Positions 32,457-45,422 of a stretch of DNA of 64,000 nucleotides are shown in pieces (the first letter of the stretch is position 1; every line of letters starts with the position of its first letter). A program made the translations under genes and the position numbers. The notes under the pieces are model-generated. The model was not told where the DNA came from and did not search any database. It saw only the letters and a list, made by a program, of their open reading frames with translations. Source of the DNA: Amaurobius ferox (Eukaryota; Arthropoda; Arachnida; Araneae; Amaurobiidae); assembly GCA_951213105.1 (NCBI GenBank), contig OX578133.1, positions 138,055,203-138,119,202 of the forward strand, written 5' to 3'.

Positions 32457-32685
<229 letters not shown>

Positions 32686-32897
32686 CAAAAGTACGTGGCA
32701 TGATTAACAGAACTGCAACGACGTCGTTCTCGTGGTATTCCGTGTTTATGATCTAAAATCGAATAAAATTACTAAGTTAGATAGGTTCACTGCTATCAAG
32801 CGAATAAATGCATAAATGGACACCAATGGTTAGTAGTTCGCGCAAACCATTCTTGAGATATTAAAAGTTTAACTTTTCCACATAGAGCGCCATTCCT

Positions 32898-32940
32898 TGT
32901 CGACGAGCCGGACGGTCTGGGTCTTCAACATAGAGCGCCA
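32898..32940 (+). mobile_element. SINE 3' tail fragment
   Basis: GCCGGACGGTCTGGGTCTTC matches the end of the SINE at 21870-21892 (GTCGGACGGTCTGGGTCTGA). Only the tail is present. AACATAGAGCGCCAT on its right repeats on its left (ACATAGAGCGCCATTCC), perhaps a TSD of about 14 bp. Confidence 0.55.
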
Positions 32941-35260
32941 TATCTCTCAAAAGGATCACGAGATCCACATAAAATGTGATATGCTTATTTTTATCGCTAA
33001 TAATGAAAAGCGTGTTGGTTTTTACCAAGATCTAAAGATTTGAATGGTCCAATGTGTGTTGATTTTTCCTTCTAAATGGAAATTTATAAATCTATCAAAT
33101 TTTTTCGATTAACGTTATTTCAGGTTCTTTATTAACGTCACCATATTTCGTTAATGGCAAAATTGAACAATTCAAACAAAAGAAAGATTCTGTTTTTATT
33201 GTTTGTTTATTTTTTATTTATTTGTTTGTTTGTTTGTTCATTTTTTATTTGTTTGTTTTTTTCTTTTTTTTTTGTCTATTTTATATGCAAATCCACAGTT
33301 TTGTTTTTAAAAATTATTAGTCTGTTAAAAATTTAATGAAAAACGCAAAATTAAACCTTCCATAGAAATAATATTACTCAGACGAATATTTTCCGAAACT
33401 TAATTTGAAGAAAATTATATCATATTTCTTAGCAACGGAATATAATCAAATGTGTTTTATGGCAGACGACTTTTATTTATTTTATACAATTTAAATATTA
33501 AAGAAATGGATGGAAAAATAAATTTTATAAATGAACAATATTATATTTTTTGGTTGGATAATATCACTTACGAACTTTTGACATGAAATTACGAGAATTG
33601 TGAAATTTTCAAATTTTTAAGTAATCTGCTTTATTGTGCATATTATCAAGAATTTTCAAATTGATATATTTTCTATTGTTGAAGCAACATAAAAATGGTA
33701 TGGATATATCTTATAGCCCACCTATAATATATCGCCTTTAATATAACGTATGTTAACCAAAATTGATTTTTTTTTTCTTGTAAATTTGTTTCTGGATGGG
33801 ACCAGGATGCTTTTTTTCCAAATATTCTTTAGAAGATAAATTTGTATAGCGAGAACAGATATTCTTATGCTTCTTATTTGGAAGAATTAAATTAAATATT
33901 TTAATAGAATATTTTGGAGAACAAAATTATTTAGATTAGAACACTACTAGTGTTTGCCTATATTTTACATCTGTGTATATCTGATAGTGTCTAATATTAG
34001 GCGCTAAGATTTGACGATATAATATTGTTTTTATCTTATTATTACATAATATTAATAAGTATTAATAAATTTATATATTAATAAGTGTGAATAGTTTTAT
34101 AAGGCCTCCACGAATAATACCATTCATTTGTAAATTATTTTTTCTAAACTACAGCATTATACGAGGGCAAAGACTTTTAGCCCCGGAAAGTACCTCTTCC
34201 TCCGTCTGTTCGTCGTGTAACCCACAAAACAATTCGACAAACCCCTACATCCTTTCGAAACTACGCATGTTGCATTTGCATATTTGCTCATTTCTCATAA
34301 AGAGAAATTTTGGCCGAAAACTGCCAAATCTGACAACCTTCACTTTCAGTCGCGTGCGTCTGCTCCTAGCAACGGAGGTTGTGATTGGATAACGCTCTGC
34401 AACGGTACACCACGCTCATTCATAGAACGCGGGAGGCCTTTCTAAATCATTTACTCGACTTGCGAATTATTAAATTCAAATTATTGTATCCCATAGCAAA
34501 AAAGGCAATGCAGATTAACCATTTTGAGGTTCCGACGCTAATACAAATGGGGAGGGGTCCGTATAACGTCTATAATTTATGACGTCGTAATCTGTTGCGT
34601 TATAAGTATGGAGTATTAAACTTCTTACTAGAATTTGAAAGTTTCGTAATTTGAACACAGATAAAAATAAATAAAACATTGGATTTTGGAGAAGTAATGA
34701 AATATTTATTTTAAGAAACATAACTGTGAAAGAACGTATCACTTGATAATTTTACTTTTTACATTGTGATACATATCATACGAGAAGATTTTGCTGCGTA
34801 TCAAAAATCCTATGCTCGATTTGTTTTAGATGATTGGGGCATCCCTAGAACGTAGACGGGGGGGGGGGGGGGGGCTAAAGAGCAGCGACGTCGACTTCCT
34901 AGGTTCGAGACACTTTTTGAACCCCCAATAATTTTGTTATGGGTTCCTCGAACCCCTAAAGTTTTTGTGCATATTTAGTGTGGAAAATGTAGGCATACAT
35001 GCATAATTTTTTTTTATGTTATTAATTCTTTAAGTTTTTCAATATTCATTCCCTGCTTACTATATATAAAGCCGCATGTATAGAAATTTTCCCCTCAGAC
35101 TGTTTATTGTATTCGGAATACAAGATTTTAACTCAATAAATGATTTAAAGAGAAATTTGTTGACACTTTTAACATTGGTAAAAATAGCTGAAATATATTT
35201 TACATTTTTTGTTATTTTCATAAAGATAAGTGAGTTGGAAATTCGCACAGTATCTGTATT
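32941..35260. other. AT-rich non-coding stretch
   Basis: Contains a T-rich TTTG/TTTA low-complexity tract (33195-33285) and a run of 17-18 G at 34858-34874. No gene or further element is recognised; short ORFs at 34087-34392 and 34385-34582 have no family features. Confidence 0.5.
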
Positions 35261-35261
35261 T

Positions 35262-35307
35262 TTAACACTTTACAACAAAGTTGAAAAGTGTTTATGGCTT
35301 TGTTCAT

Positions 35308-35349
<42 letters not shown>

Positions 35350-36395
35350 CGTTAGCACGATAACTGCCGTAAAAATGACTTAATCAAAATGAAATTTAAG
35401 TATGTTGTTCAGACGGTCAGTAGGACCTATGGGAATATAAATGAATAATATCACCCAATTAGTTTTGGATTGAACCCGGGTTGAAGAAATGAAATACATT
35501 GAGCCCTATGGGACCTAATTTTTCAAACATTTTTTAAGCGGATTTAAAATTCACAAATTGCTTCGAAAATTTTAGGTAATAGTCAAATTGTTCCATAAAA
35601 TATATAAAAAAAAATTCAGCGAAATATATTCAGTAGTTTTTTAAATAAAAGTTAAAATAATAATTACACATCTTATATGAAACGATCACGTGACCATGAT
35701 GTGAAACGATCACATGGCCCACTTCAAAATGATATATGGCATCCATCTTGTTTCAAAATCGTGATTTTTTAAAGTTCTTTTTAATTCATATTGAGTGTTG
35801 TATCCGTCCTAAAACTACTTTATTTTTGCTTAAATTCTGTGCATCTACATACTAAAACAACACAATGACAATATATTTGAGCTTAAATTCTCATTCAAAT
35901 TTGATTATTTCTACAACTAAGCCTATTTTTCACCTATGTAAAATGTAAACAGCAAAATATGTAGAATGAGTTGTATTAGAATTACTGTATTTCTTTAACA
36001 CAAAATAATTCAGTCCATGGAGTCTGCATGGCTGATATGAATGAAATATTAATTGATTTTATAAACAGAAGGACGATTTTTTTCGATGAAGTTTTAAGTA
36101 TAGAGTTTATGAATTGTAGCTCCATGGTCTTAATTTTTAAATAAAATAAATTATTATAGTATTGTGATGAATGAAATGAATGAAATCCTGCTTTAATAGA
36201 GAGATCCAGGCGTGTTATTTTTTCTATGATGTCATTTGAATTTATTTCAGTTGTTTTCGATGAAGTTTTCAAATATAATAAATTATCGTAGTATTATGGT
36301 AGTTTTAAAAATATTACCGTGGAATGTATTGCATTTTAGAGATATTTAAACCAGGCAATTTCTATTTCAATGCCGTCATTTGAATTAAGTTCAAG
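35262..36395 (-). mobile_element. HINE-2 copy B, minus strand
   Basis: On the plus strand it begins with the 3' hairpin (AACACTTTACAACAAAGTTG...AAAGTGTT), then (CTGT)n at 35309-35348. The shared body (GGACCTATGGGAATATAAAT, AACCCGGGTTGAA, GGGACCTAATTTTTCAAAC) follows. The 5' region (GAATGAGTTGTATTAGAATT...GGAGTCTG) matches 5640-5861 and 63455-63700. The outermost 5' hairpin is missing here. Confidence 0.65.
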
Positions 36396-36670
36396 GCATT
36401 CCTATTTACGAATTAACCATGTTTTTAATTATGTTTATATGTGTCTGTCTGTCTCTAAGTCTGAGTGTAAGATATTAACAAATTGAATTATTCATTTGAA
36501 ATTTAGTACAAATGCAATTATTTAAATCGGTAAGCGTTTGAGAACTACTGATTTTCAAGAAAGTAGAAAGATAGAAAAATCCTCATCTTTTGAAATATTT
36601 TATTTTCGATAATCAAAAATAACATTATAAGAAATAATTTATTAAAAATTGTACTAAACGTCAACATTTA

Positions 36671-36880
36671 TTGCTTTCCCTACATACATAGTATAATGTA
36701 TAGGGAAAGGTCGGTATAGCGGAGGTCGAACATTCGAATTAAAATTTTTGGCGGAACAACACGTTTCAAGCATCCTTAAGCTCGAATCAAAAGTCTTTGA
36801 ATCCGTGTGTATTGTATGTATGTTAGAGCTTGTTTCTGCATATTATAGTGTTCTGTCTGTATGTATGTTAGTGTATGTAT
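36671..36880 (-). mobile_element. HINE-1 copy d, 3' end only, minus strand
   Basis: CTTTCCCTACATACATAGTA...TATAGGGAAAG is the terminal hairpin. It is followed by the ACACGTTTCAAGCATCC block shared with 55305-55320 and a TGTATGTATGT-rich tract. The 5' part is absent. Confidence 0.55.
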
Positions 36881-37524
36881 GTTATTTAAAGGTAAATTAT
36901 TACTCTCAAAAATTATTTTGACATTTGAAACATAATTCATGCGTGAAAGAGTTAAGTCAACAGGTATAAATGTCATCAAGAATTAGCGATTGGTTTTTAT
37001 ATTGAATTAATTTGTGCTATTTTTAATCAAATGTTTTATCCTTCTCGTCATCTCTATGTAGCAAGATGAATAAATTAACTGAAAAGAACGATCTTTGTGT
37101 ATAATAAAGCGTTCGCTGGCCAAAATGACATTTAAAAAAATAAATTGATATTTTTCCCAGTATTTCCCAGTAACCCAGTAAATGCTAATAAGGAAGCTTT
37201 AATATTGTTAAATGGCTTTCGATTTAAGTATCGATTTAAGTTTTAAATTAGTTGAGAAAAACGCATGTAGTGGCAATATATTTAAAGAAAATTAGTTACA
37301 TTTTTTTTTTTTTTGAAACAGCTTTAATTAAAAATGCGCTAATATTTTTTTTTTGTGAAGAATGGATTTTATTAAGATAACTTAGTAAAGCTGTGTTAAA
37401 AAACTATGAAGAGTTGGTAAACTACATCATTTGAATCTACAATAAATGAAACTGCTACTTGTAAGAAAATAACTTACAAATTTTCCTTGAAAAAAGCAGG
37501 AATGTGACGACAACTGCTTCGGTC

Positions 37525-37592
37525 GGCCATCCACCATGCTGCTCTAAGTCCTTGGACGAGTCGGATGGTCAGGGCTTTCGACAACTGCTTCG
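37525..37592 (+). mobile_element. SINE 3' body/tail fragment, diverged
   Basis: GGCCATCCACCATGCTG...GAGTCGGATGGTCAGGGCTT aligns with the SINE end GGCCGTCCAACCAGTTACC...GGTCGGACGGTCTGGGTCT. The duplicated CGACAACTGCTTCGG on both sides (37508-37522, 37578-37592) may be its TSD. Confidence 0.55.
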
Positions 37593-38590
37593 GGGCATTA
37601 TAAGTCTCCTTCTTCAGGCCAAAAGAACAGTATACGCCTTAACAACCGCTAAAAACGAACTGCGATCAGGGGAGCGAAGAGCAATTCAAACATGTCTATG
37701 GTTGATCTTTTCAATGTCTAACACCACCCGCTAGCGAATTTTAGCGAAGACATATCAACAGGGATAGATAAAGGGTCCGTCCCCCACTCACAAAGACGAG
37801 GGAAGTTAGTTCTGAAAATGAAATATTAAGTATTGGTATGAGATTTAAAATAAAGCAGAGAGAAAAAATACATAAACTGTTAAACTATTGGTAAAAAAAT
37901 GAAAAAGCTTAGAGGGACGAAAAAAATAGTCAAACCCTTATAAAGGAAGATTGATATAAAATAACAGGGGAATGAGGCAGTAATTAAGAAGCAAATTACA
38001 AAAAGAGGTAACCGGTTTTGAAAGCTAATTTCATCAAACAAACTACTATAAACTAACAATGGTTGAGACTATTTCAAAAAAGAATGTAACACAGAGAGAA
38101 AGAACGAACCGGTTTCAAAAGCTATATGAGCTAATTTCATCAACGAAAAGGTATCAATCGATCTGATATAAACAAATAAAGTTGTAAACAAATAAATTGC
38201 TCTACTGGTTTTAATGCACACGAGGTACTACTTAACATGGAGCTGCAGTTATAAGTTTTGAACTATTACATGCTTACTCAGGGCACATACATACCTGGGA
38301 TTCGAACATTCGAACCCATCATGTATGGATCTAAAGACCAGAGAATGAACCGTTTGGTACAGATGGAACTTGCAGATCGCAGAAAGCTCACTACTGGCAG
38401 AATGTCTGTTTACATGTTTAGGAAATGTTTTATTGAGGTTTCTTGTTTTGTTTTCCTGACAAAAACAACTATATTTTCCAAACTTTTATTTGTAATTGTA
38501 ATACTATATGTTTCTAAGTTTTTAAAAAATTTGATAAGAAAAAGTTTTACCAATGTAATAAATATAATTTCAAATCTTTTGAAATTTATT
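37593..38590. other. AT-rich non-coding stretch
   Basis: Short ORFs only; the plus ORF 38258-38599 has a hydrophobic end but no family features. The phrase ACCGGTTTTGAAAGCTAATTTCATCAA recurs in diverged form (38010-38035 and 38108-38140), hinting at a worn direct repeat. Confidence 0.4.
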
Positions 38591-38592
38591 AA

Positions 38593-40920
38593 ATACTAGC
38601 AGCATACCCGTTCTTCGTACGAGTATATAATATAAAGAAACTTAAAATTCTCAATCATGTGCAAATTCCTATAGTATACTAAATGATATTTTTAATCAAA
38701 ATATTCTGCTAAAATATTTAATATAATGCTCTAAAATAAGTTTAAGAAACTCTATTCTCGCTATTCAAAATTATCTTCACGGACAGATCTGAAGAATAAA
38801 ACATCCTGGCCCCTTTTGTAAGCAAATTTACAAAAAATATGGAATTGAATCAATATATGCAAAATAAAAGCGTTTAAATTGTGTGGGGCCCGTACTACTT
38901 ATATACCTAAAAATTAGAAGATATAACCTATATTAATAGATTACATGTATAAATTGAAAATATCAATAAACCCTTAATCTTTAAACCTGAAGGCAGTAAT
39001 TGATTCCAATATATGCCAAAATGAAAGTGCTAAAATTATATGGCACGATATATCCGTACTACTTATAATGTCGTAGATTAGAAGATATGTCCGCGTGTTA
39101 GTAGAAAATTACCCGTATTACAATATGAGTCTCAAAAATCTTTACCAAAATAAAACAGATGACGTAATAAATTAAAAATATCAATAATCCCCGTAATCTT
39201 CATACCAGAAGAGCGTACTTGATTCTAATATATGCCAATATATGTCAAAATATATGCCAATATACCTGTACTACTTATATTCTCGTAGATTAGAAGATAT
39301 ACCCGTCCATTTGTAGAAGATTACTCGTACAACGTGTACAACGTACCGTATATGAGTTTCAACAATTTTTGCCGTATGAAACAATGACATAATAACATGA
39401 AAATATCAATAATCTCTGAATCAATAATCCCGGAAAATATCAATAATAATAATAATGTTTAAACCTGAAGACCGAAATTGATATTATCCAGTCAAAAATG
39501 CAATGGCAATGAAAATTATTTTATATACATACCTTCATTATTCAAATAGGAAAATATTTAATAAAAATCGTCTCTCGCATAAACACATTGGATTTAAATG
39601 CGTTGCTAAGCGACATGATATCATTTTCTTCAAATAAATTGGTGGACAAAATATCGTCTGATTAATGTCAAGTTTTATCGACTGAATAATGTCAAGTTCA
39701 TTTATCGTCAAGTAGGACTGTAGAACTGACAGTCCCACTTGGCGACAAATTAACGAAACATCGTCACAATACTATCCCCTAACAAAATATAATAATTTTA
39801 TTTATTTAGCACACTTTTATCAATTTCAAGACATTTTTGTGGATTTACAAATATTTTTATCAATTTGGTAACATTTTCGCTAATATTTACTAAGTGGGAC
39901 GGTTGGATTGACAGACAAATGCTAACGAAACATCATTTCAGTACCCTCTTCTAACGAAACAAAATGAATTTCGTCGATTTGCGTCATTTCTATCAATTTG
40001 GCGGCATTTCCGTCAATTTGGCAACATTTAAGAAAAGTTGCCAAGTTAGCGATATCCTGACATATTCGTAGCTCTGAATTTACAAATCTGAATAAAACAT
40101 CCAGATCCCGTTTGTACATTCTAAATGAAACACTAAAATTGCATTAGAAGACATACCCGTTTTACACTTTTTCTGTTTCAACAATCGGCTAAATGAATTT
40201 ATTGGCTTACAATATATGAGTTTATTAGCTAAACACAATATATAAGCTTGAAAACTCTTTATCAAAATAAATGAAAGTGATGTACGCAGTCCGCAATTAA
40301 TATAATTAAAAGAAAAATCAAACCTTTCATTTATAAGATATATTTTTATATCCATTTATTTATTATTCAAATCGAAAAAATAATAATAAACATTAACAAA
40401 CACATTTAATTTAATTACGTTGAAGAGCAACATGATATAAGATAGAATCTTCCTCATAAAATTTTAATAATTAAATAACCATTTTGATTTATTAATAGTT
40501 TTCATTGTTGATTACTTGTGAAAAATAAACCATGGTGATAGATTTTCCATTTAAATTCATGTTTCAAACATTCATGCTTTCAAACAATTCATGTTTTCAG
40601 AAAGTGACTAATTAGCGCAAAAATCTTTCAAACTCAGAAATAAAGTTTTAATTCACTTTCACGTTTCAAACAAACGATTTCCAACCTTTTCGTTTGGAGG
40701 AACCAGGCAGTTAGAGAGTAGAACTCCTAGGAAAAAGTTTCGTTTTTCATTAATATCTCGACAAACCCTGGTCTTAGAAACTCGAAACTTGGATAAAATT
40801 TAAGTGGCTCTATTTCAAGGCTACCCACAAAATTTCATTAAATTCGGTTCAGTTGTTCTCCAGTGATTATGGGACAAACAGACAGATAGACAGATAGATT
40901 TTCAATTTTATTTATATAAA
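38593..40920 (+). mobile_element. Unclassified ~2.3-kb repeat with ACTAGC...ACCCG start
   Basis: The start TACTAGCAGCATACCCGTTC recurs at 29979 and 53383. The end near 40870-40920 carries GACAAACAGACAGATAGACAG followed by ATTTTCAATTTTATTTATAT. Inside, three ~170-bp units (38880-39060, 39060-39290, 39290-39420) share TACTTATA..TCGTAGATTAGAAGATAT. CAATTTGGCGGCATTTCC units lie at 39970-40050. No ORF. Boundaries are approximate and nested insertions are possible. Confidence 0.45.
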
Positions 40921-41052
40921 TTTTGAACAGATAAGTTTCTTTCTGAAAAGAATTTCTGAACCAGTCGGAAGTGGCGTAATAAGAAATTTTATTCCCTTAA
41001 GCAAAATATGAATGTGGACCCCAAAATTGGGGAACAGAATTTCAGTTTTGAC

Positions 41053-41095
41053 TCCCAAAATAAAATCATTTAAAAAAAATGATTTTATTTTGGGA
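41053..41095. repeat. Perfect palindrome, 19-bp arms
   Basis: TCCCAAAATAAAATCATTT is separated by a few A residues from its exact reverse complement. Can form a strong hairpin on either strand. No neighbouring gene explains it. Confidence 0.9.
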
Positions 41096-41399
41096 GCCCA
41101 AATTTTTGAGAACTAAAATTGTTGAAATACAAAAACCTATAAAAATATTCGCTTGTGGTGTCACAAAATCGTACTCATCGAGACAAACAAAATATTTTTG
41201 TTTTCTCTTGGTTGAGATAACCGTAACAAAACCTCAAATTCGAAAATTTTCGGGAAAGTCCTTTACATTATAAAAATTAATATAAATGAAAGTTCATAAA
41301 AAAATGACAAATGTAAGATAATAGATAATAAATATAAGAATGGATGAAAGTTGTATTATTTAAATTAAAAATATTTTATGAAGTCCTGACTTAGAATAA

Positions 41400-41492
41400 A
41401 TTGGAATATTTTAGACCCCTGACTTCTGGAACTTGAGACCACTGCTCGAGACCACAAGTAGGTATACTGAGCTACCAGAGCGCGTAAGAGAT
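41400..41492 (-). mobile_element. tRNA-derived SINE head, minus strand
   Basis: Read on the minus strand: GCGCTCTGGTAGCTCAGTAT (A box intact), then CAGTGGTCTCAAGTTCC as a worn B box about 40 nt later. A short ORF here (minus 41365-41550) is the translation of this element and not a gene. Confidence 0.45.
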
Positions 41493-41559
41493 TTTCAAAC
41501 TTTTCCCCTAGTTTGAAGACATATGCGCTCTCTCTTTCATTCTCACTCACTCACTCATT

Positions 41560-41690
41560 ATCTAACTCACTCACTTACTCATTCACTCACTTACTCATTC
41601 ACTCACTTACTCATTCACTCACTTACTCATTCACTCACTTACTCATTCACTCACTTACTCATTCACTCACTTACTTATCCGCTCCCTCGC
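41560..41690. repeat. 16-bp minisatellite ACTCATTCACTCACTT
   Basis: About seven to eight units of 16 bp, themselves built from ACTC/ACTT tetramers, with degenerate (CTCA)n before it. The two overlapping SLTHSLT-type ORFs are translations of this tract. Confidence 0.95.
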
Positions 41691-42420
41691 TTATTCACTC
41701 TCTCACGCACTCTTTCCCTTTCTCTTCCCAAAGTGAGTACTATATTAAAACATTTTACAAAACATTACGGCATCAAACTTACGTTGTTCAAAATCATTCA
41801 TTGCCAATATAAAGAAATGGGATAACAAACATTAGACTGATACATACAAAATGAATTTTGCAAAAGCAAGGCTGTTATAGAAGATTCAGATTTTAATAAC
41901 AAAATATTTTAAATGTAACTGAAATTTTTGGTAAATATTCCTGTAATTTTCCTATGAGCTTATCTTTATTATGAAATAGAATAAATATCTTCATCTCCTA
42001 TTACATCTTCTTTAATAAAATTATTAATATTTGTATCCAAGGTGGCCAAGGTAAAGACATTTGTTGTTTTTCGTCTATATTACAATATACTAGGGGCTCT
42101 TTTTACGAGTGAATAGTTTTTTTTATCCCCAAAAATAATAAACGCTTATAAAAAAGATGGAACTTATATTTTGTTCTGTAAAATTTAAAAAAAAAGTATT
42201 GTATGAGCGTGGTATTTTCGGCTTTCTTACTTATAATAACGGATTTTGCAGACTCTTTTAGCTTTTCATGCATTAAATTTGCGTTTAATAAAAGGAGTTA
42301 TATAGCAAATGTTTATCAGAAAATATTTAATTCATTGAATTGGAGAAAATCGATTGTGTTGAAACTTACTTTCAGAAAAATGATCTGAAACAAAATAAAA
42401 ATTACTAGAATTTCTCAACA

Positions 42421-45400
42421 ATTTGATAGGCGTCATTCTTATGACAAACAGTTTTCCATTCCCAAACATCGGTATTCAATCTAACTCATTTTTAAAAAGC
42501 CATTAAGTGTCAAGACATCAGGAGCAACTGCCGCACACCAATGCACACAAATCCCATATATACATTTAATTCTAAAACACAAATATTCGTTTAAATACAC
42601 TATATTTAAAATACAAGCTCCGAGAAACTATCAAAATATTTTTAATTTATGGGAATAAATACCAATTTGATAGGCGTCAATCTTATGACAAACAGTTTTC
42701 CATTCCCAAACATCGGCATTCAATCTAATTCATTTTAAAAGTCATTAAGTGTGTCAAGACATCAGGAGTAACTGTCGCACACCAATGCACACAAATCCCA
42801 TATATACATTTAGTTCTAAAACACAAATAGATCTATTCGTTTAAATACACTATATTTAAAATACAGGCGCCGAGAAACTATTAAAATATTTTTAATTTAT
42901 GGGAATAAATACCAATTTGATAGGCGTCAATCTCATAACAAACAGTTTTCCATTCCCAAACATCAGCATTCAATCTAACTCATTTTAAAAGTCATTAAGT
43001 GTGTCAAGACATCAGGAGTAACTGCCGCACACCAATGCACGCAAATCCCATATATACATTTAGTTCTAAAACACAAATAGATCTATTCGTTTAAATACAC
43101 TATATTTAAAATACAAGCTCCGAAAAACTATCAACATATTTTTAATTTATATGAATAAATGCCAATTTGATAGGCGTCAATCTTATGACAATCAGTTTTC
43201 CATTCCCAAACATCGGCATTCAATCTAACTCATTTTAAAAGCCATTAAGTGTCAAGACATCAGGAGCAACTGTCGCACACCAATGCACACAAATCCCATA
43301 TATACATTTCATTATAAAACACAAATATTCGTTTAAATACACTATATTTAAAATACAAGCTCCGAGAAACTATCAAAATATTTTTAATTTATGGGAATAA
43401 ATACCAATTTGATAGGCGTCAATCTTATGACAAACAGTTTTCCATTTCCAAACATCGGCATTCAATCTAACTCATTTTAAAAGTCATTAAGTGTGTCGAG
43501 ACATCGGAGTAACTGCCGCACACCAATGCACACATATCCCATATATACATTTAGTTCTAAAACACAAATAGATCTATTCGTTTAAATACACTATATTTAA
43601 AATACAAGCGCCGAGAAACTCTTAAAATATATTTAATTTATGGGAATAAATACCAATTTGATAGGCGTCAATCTCATAACAAACAGATTTCCATTCCCAA
43701 ACATCGGCATTCAATCTAACTCATTTTAAAAGCCATTAAGTGTCAAGACATCAGGAGCAACTGTCGCACACCAATGCACACAAATCCCATATATACATTT
43801 CATTATAAAACACAAATATTCGTTTAAATACACTATATTTAAAATACAAGCTCCGAGAAACTATCAAAATATTTTTAATTTATGGGAATAAATACCAATT
43901 TGATAGGCGTCAATCTTATGACAAACAGTTTTCCATTTCCAAACATCGGCATTCAATCTAACTCATTTTAAAAGTCATTAAGTGTGTCGAGACATCGGAG
44001 TAACTGCCGCACACCAATGCACACATATCCCATATATACATTTAGTTCTAAAACACAAATAGATCTATTCGTTTAAATACACTATATTTAAAATACAAGC
44101 GCCGAGAAACTCTTAAAATATATTTAATTTATGGGAATAAATACCAATTTGATAGGCGTCAATCTCATAACAAACAGATTTCCATTCCCAAACATCGGCA
44201 TTCAATCTAACTCATTTTAAAAGTCATTAAGTGTGTGTCAAGACAGCAGGAGTAACTGCCGCACACCGATGCACACAAATCCCATATATACATTTAGTCC
44301 TAAAACACAAATAGATCTATTCGTTTAAATACACAATATTTAAAATACAAGCTCCGAAAAACTATCAAAATATTTTTAATTTATAGGAATAAATGCCAAT
44401 TTGATAGGCGTCAATCTTATGACAAACAGCTTTCCATTTCCAAACATCGGCATTCAATCTAACTCATTTTAAAAGTCATTAAGTGTGTCGAGACATCGGA
44501 GTAACTGCCGCACACCAATGCACACATATCCCATATATACATTTAGTTCTAAAACACAAATAGATCTATTCGTTTAAATACACTATATTTAAAATACAAG
44601 CGCCGAGAAACTCTTAAAATATATTTAATTTATGGGAATAAATACCAATTTGATAGGCGTCAATCTCATAACAAACAGATTTCCATTCCCAAACATCGGC
44701 ATTCAATCTAACTCATTTTAAAAGTCATTAAGTGTGTGTCAAGACAGCAGGAGTAACTGCCGCACACCGATGCACACAAATCCCATATATACATTTAGTC
44801 CTAAAACACAAATAGATCTATTCGTTTAAATACACAATATTTAAAATACAAGCTCCGAAAAACTATCAAAATATTTTTAATTTATAGGAATAAATGCCAA
44901 TTTGATAGGCGTCAATCTTATGACAAACAGCTTTCCATTCCCAAACATCGGCATTCAATCTAACTCATTTTAAAAACCATTAAGTGTCAAGACATCAGGA
45001 GTAACTGCCGCACACCAATGCACACAAATCCCATATATACATTTAGTTCTAAAACACAAACAGATCTGTTCGTTTGAATACACTATATATAAATCTATTC
45101 GTTTAAATACACTATATTTAAAATACAAGCTCCGTAAAACTATCAAAATATTTTTAATTTATGGGAACAAAGACCAATTTGATAGGCGTCAATCTTATGA
45201 CAAACAGTTTTCCATTCCCAAACATCGGCATTCAATCTAACTCATTTTAAAAACCATTAAGTGTCAAGACATCAGAAGTAACTGCGGCACACCAATGCAC
45301 ACAAATCTCATATATACATTTAGTTCTAACGCACAATTAGATCTAGTCGGTTAAATACACTATATTTAAAATACAAGCGAAGAGAGAAAGTATCAAAATA

Positions 45401-45422
45401 TTTTTAATTTATGGGAATAAAT
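42421..45422. repeat. Satellite array: 12 units of ~242-252 bp with dimeric higher-order structure
   Basis: The marker GATAGGCGTC starts units at 42425, 42669, 42919, 43169, 43411, 43660, 43902, 44151, 44403, 44652, 44904 and 45181. Units are 242-252 bp, the eleventh being 277 bp because of an internal duplication. Shorter units have GTGTCAAGACATCAGGAGC; longer units insert AGATCT before ATTCGTTTAAATACAC and carry GTGTGTC. From 43411 on, near-identical pairs recur at 491 bp, then 501 bp. The last unit is partial and worn. No ORF. Confidence 0.95.

Noticed and set aside
34858..34874. Poly-G run as a G-quadruplex regulator
   Set aside because: It is a single homopolymer with no promoter or gene nearby; similar runs at 52731 and 61391 lie in transposon debris.
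41513..41825. Two overlapping ~100-codon ORFs rich in Ser-Leu-Thr-His
   Set aside because: They are translations of the 16-bp ACTCATTCACTCACTT minisatellite, open because the unit lacks stops.
42421..45422. CRISPR-like array
   Set aside because: Units of ~245 bp with no short conserved repeat separated by unique spacers; a eukaryotic satellite explains it.
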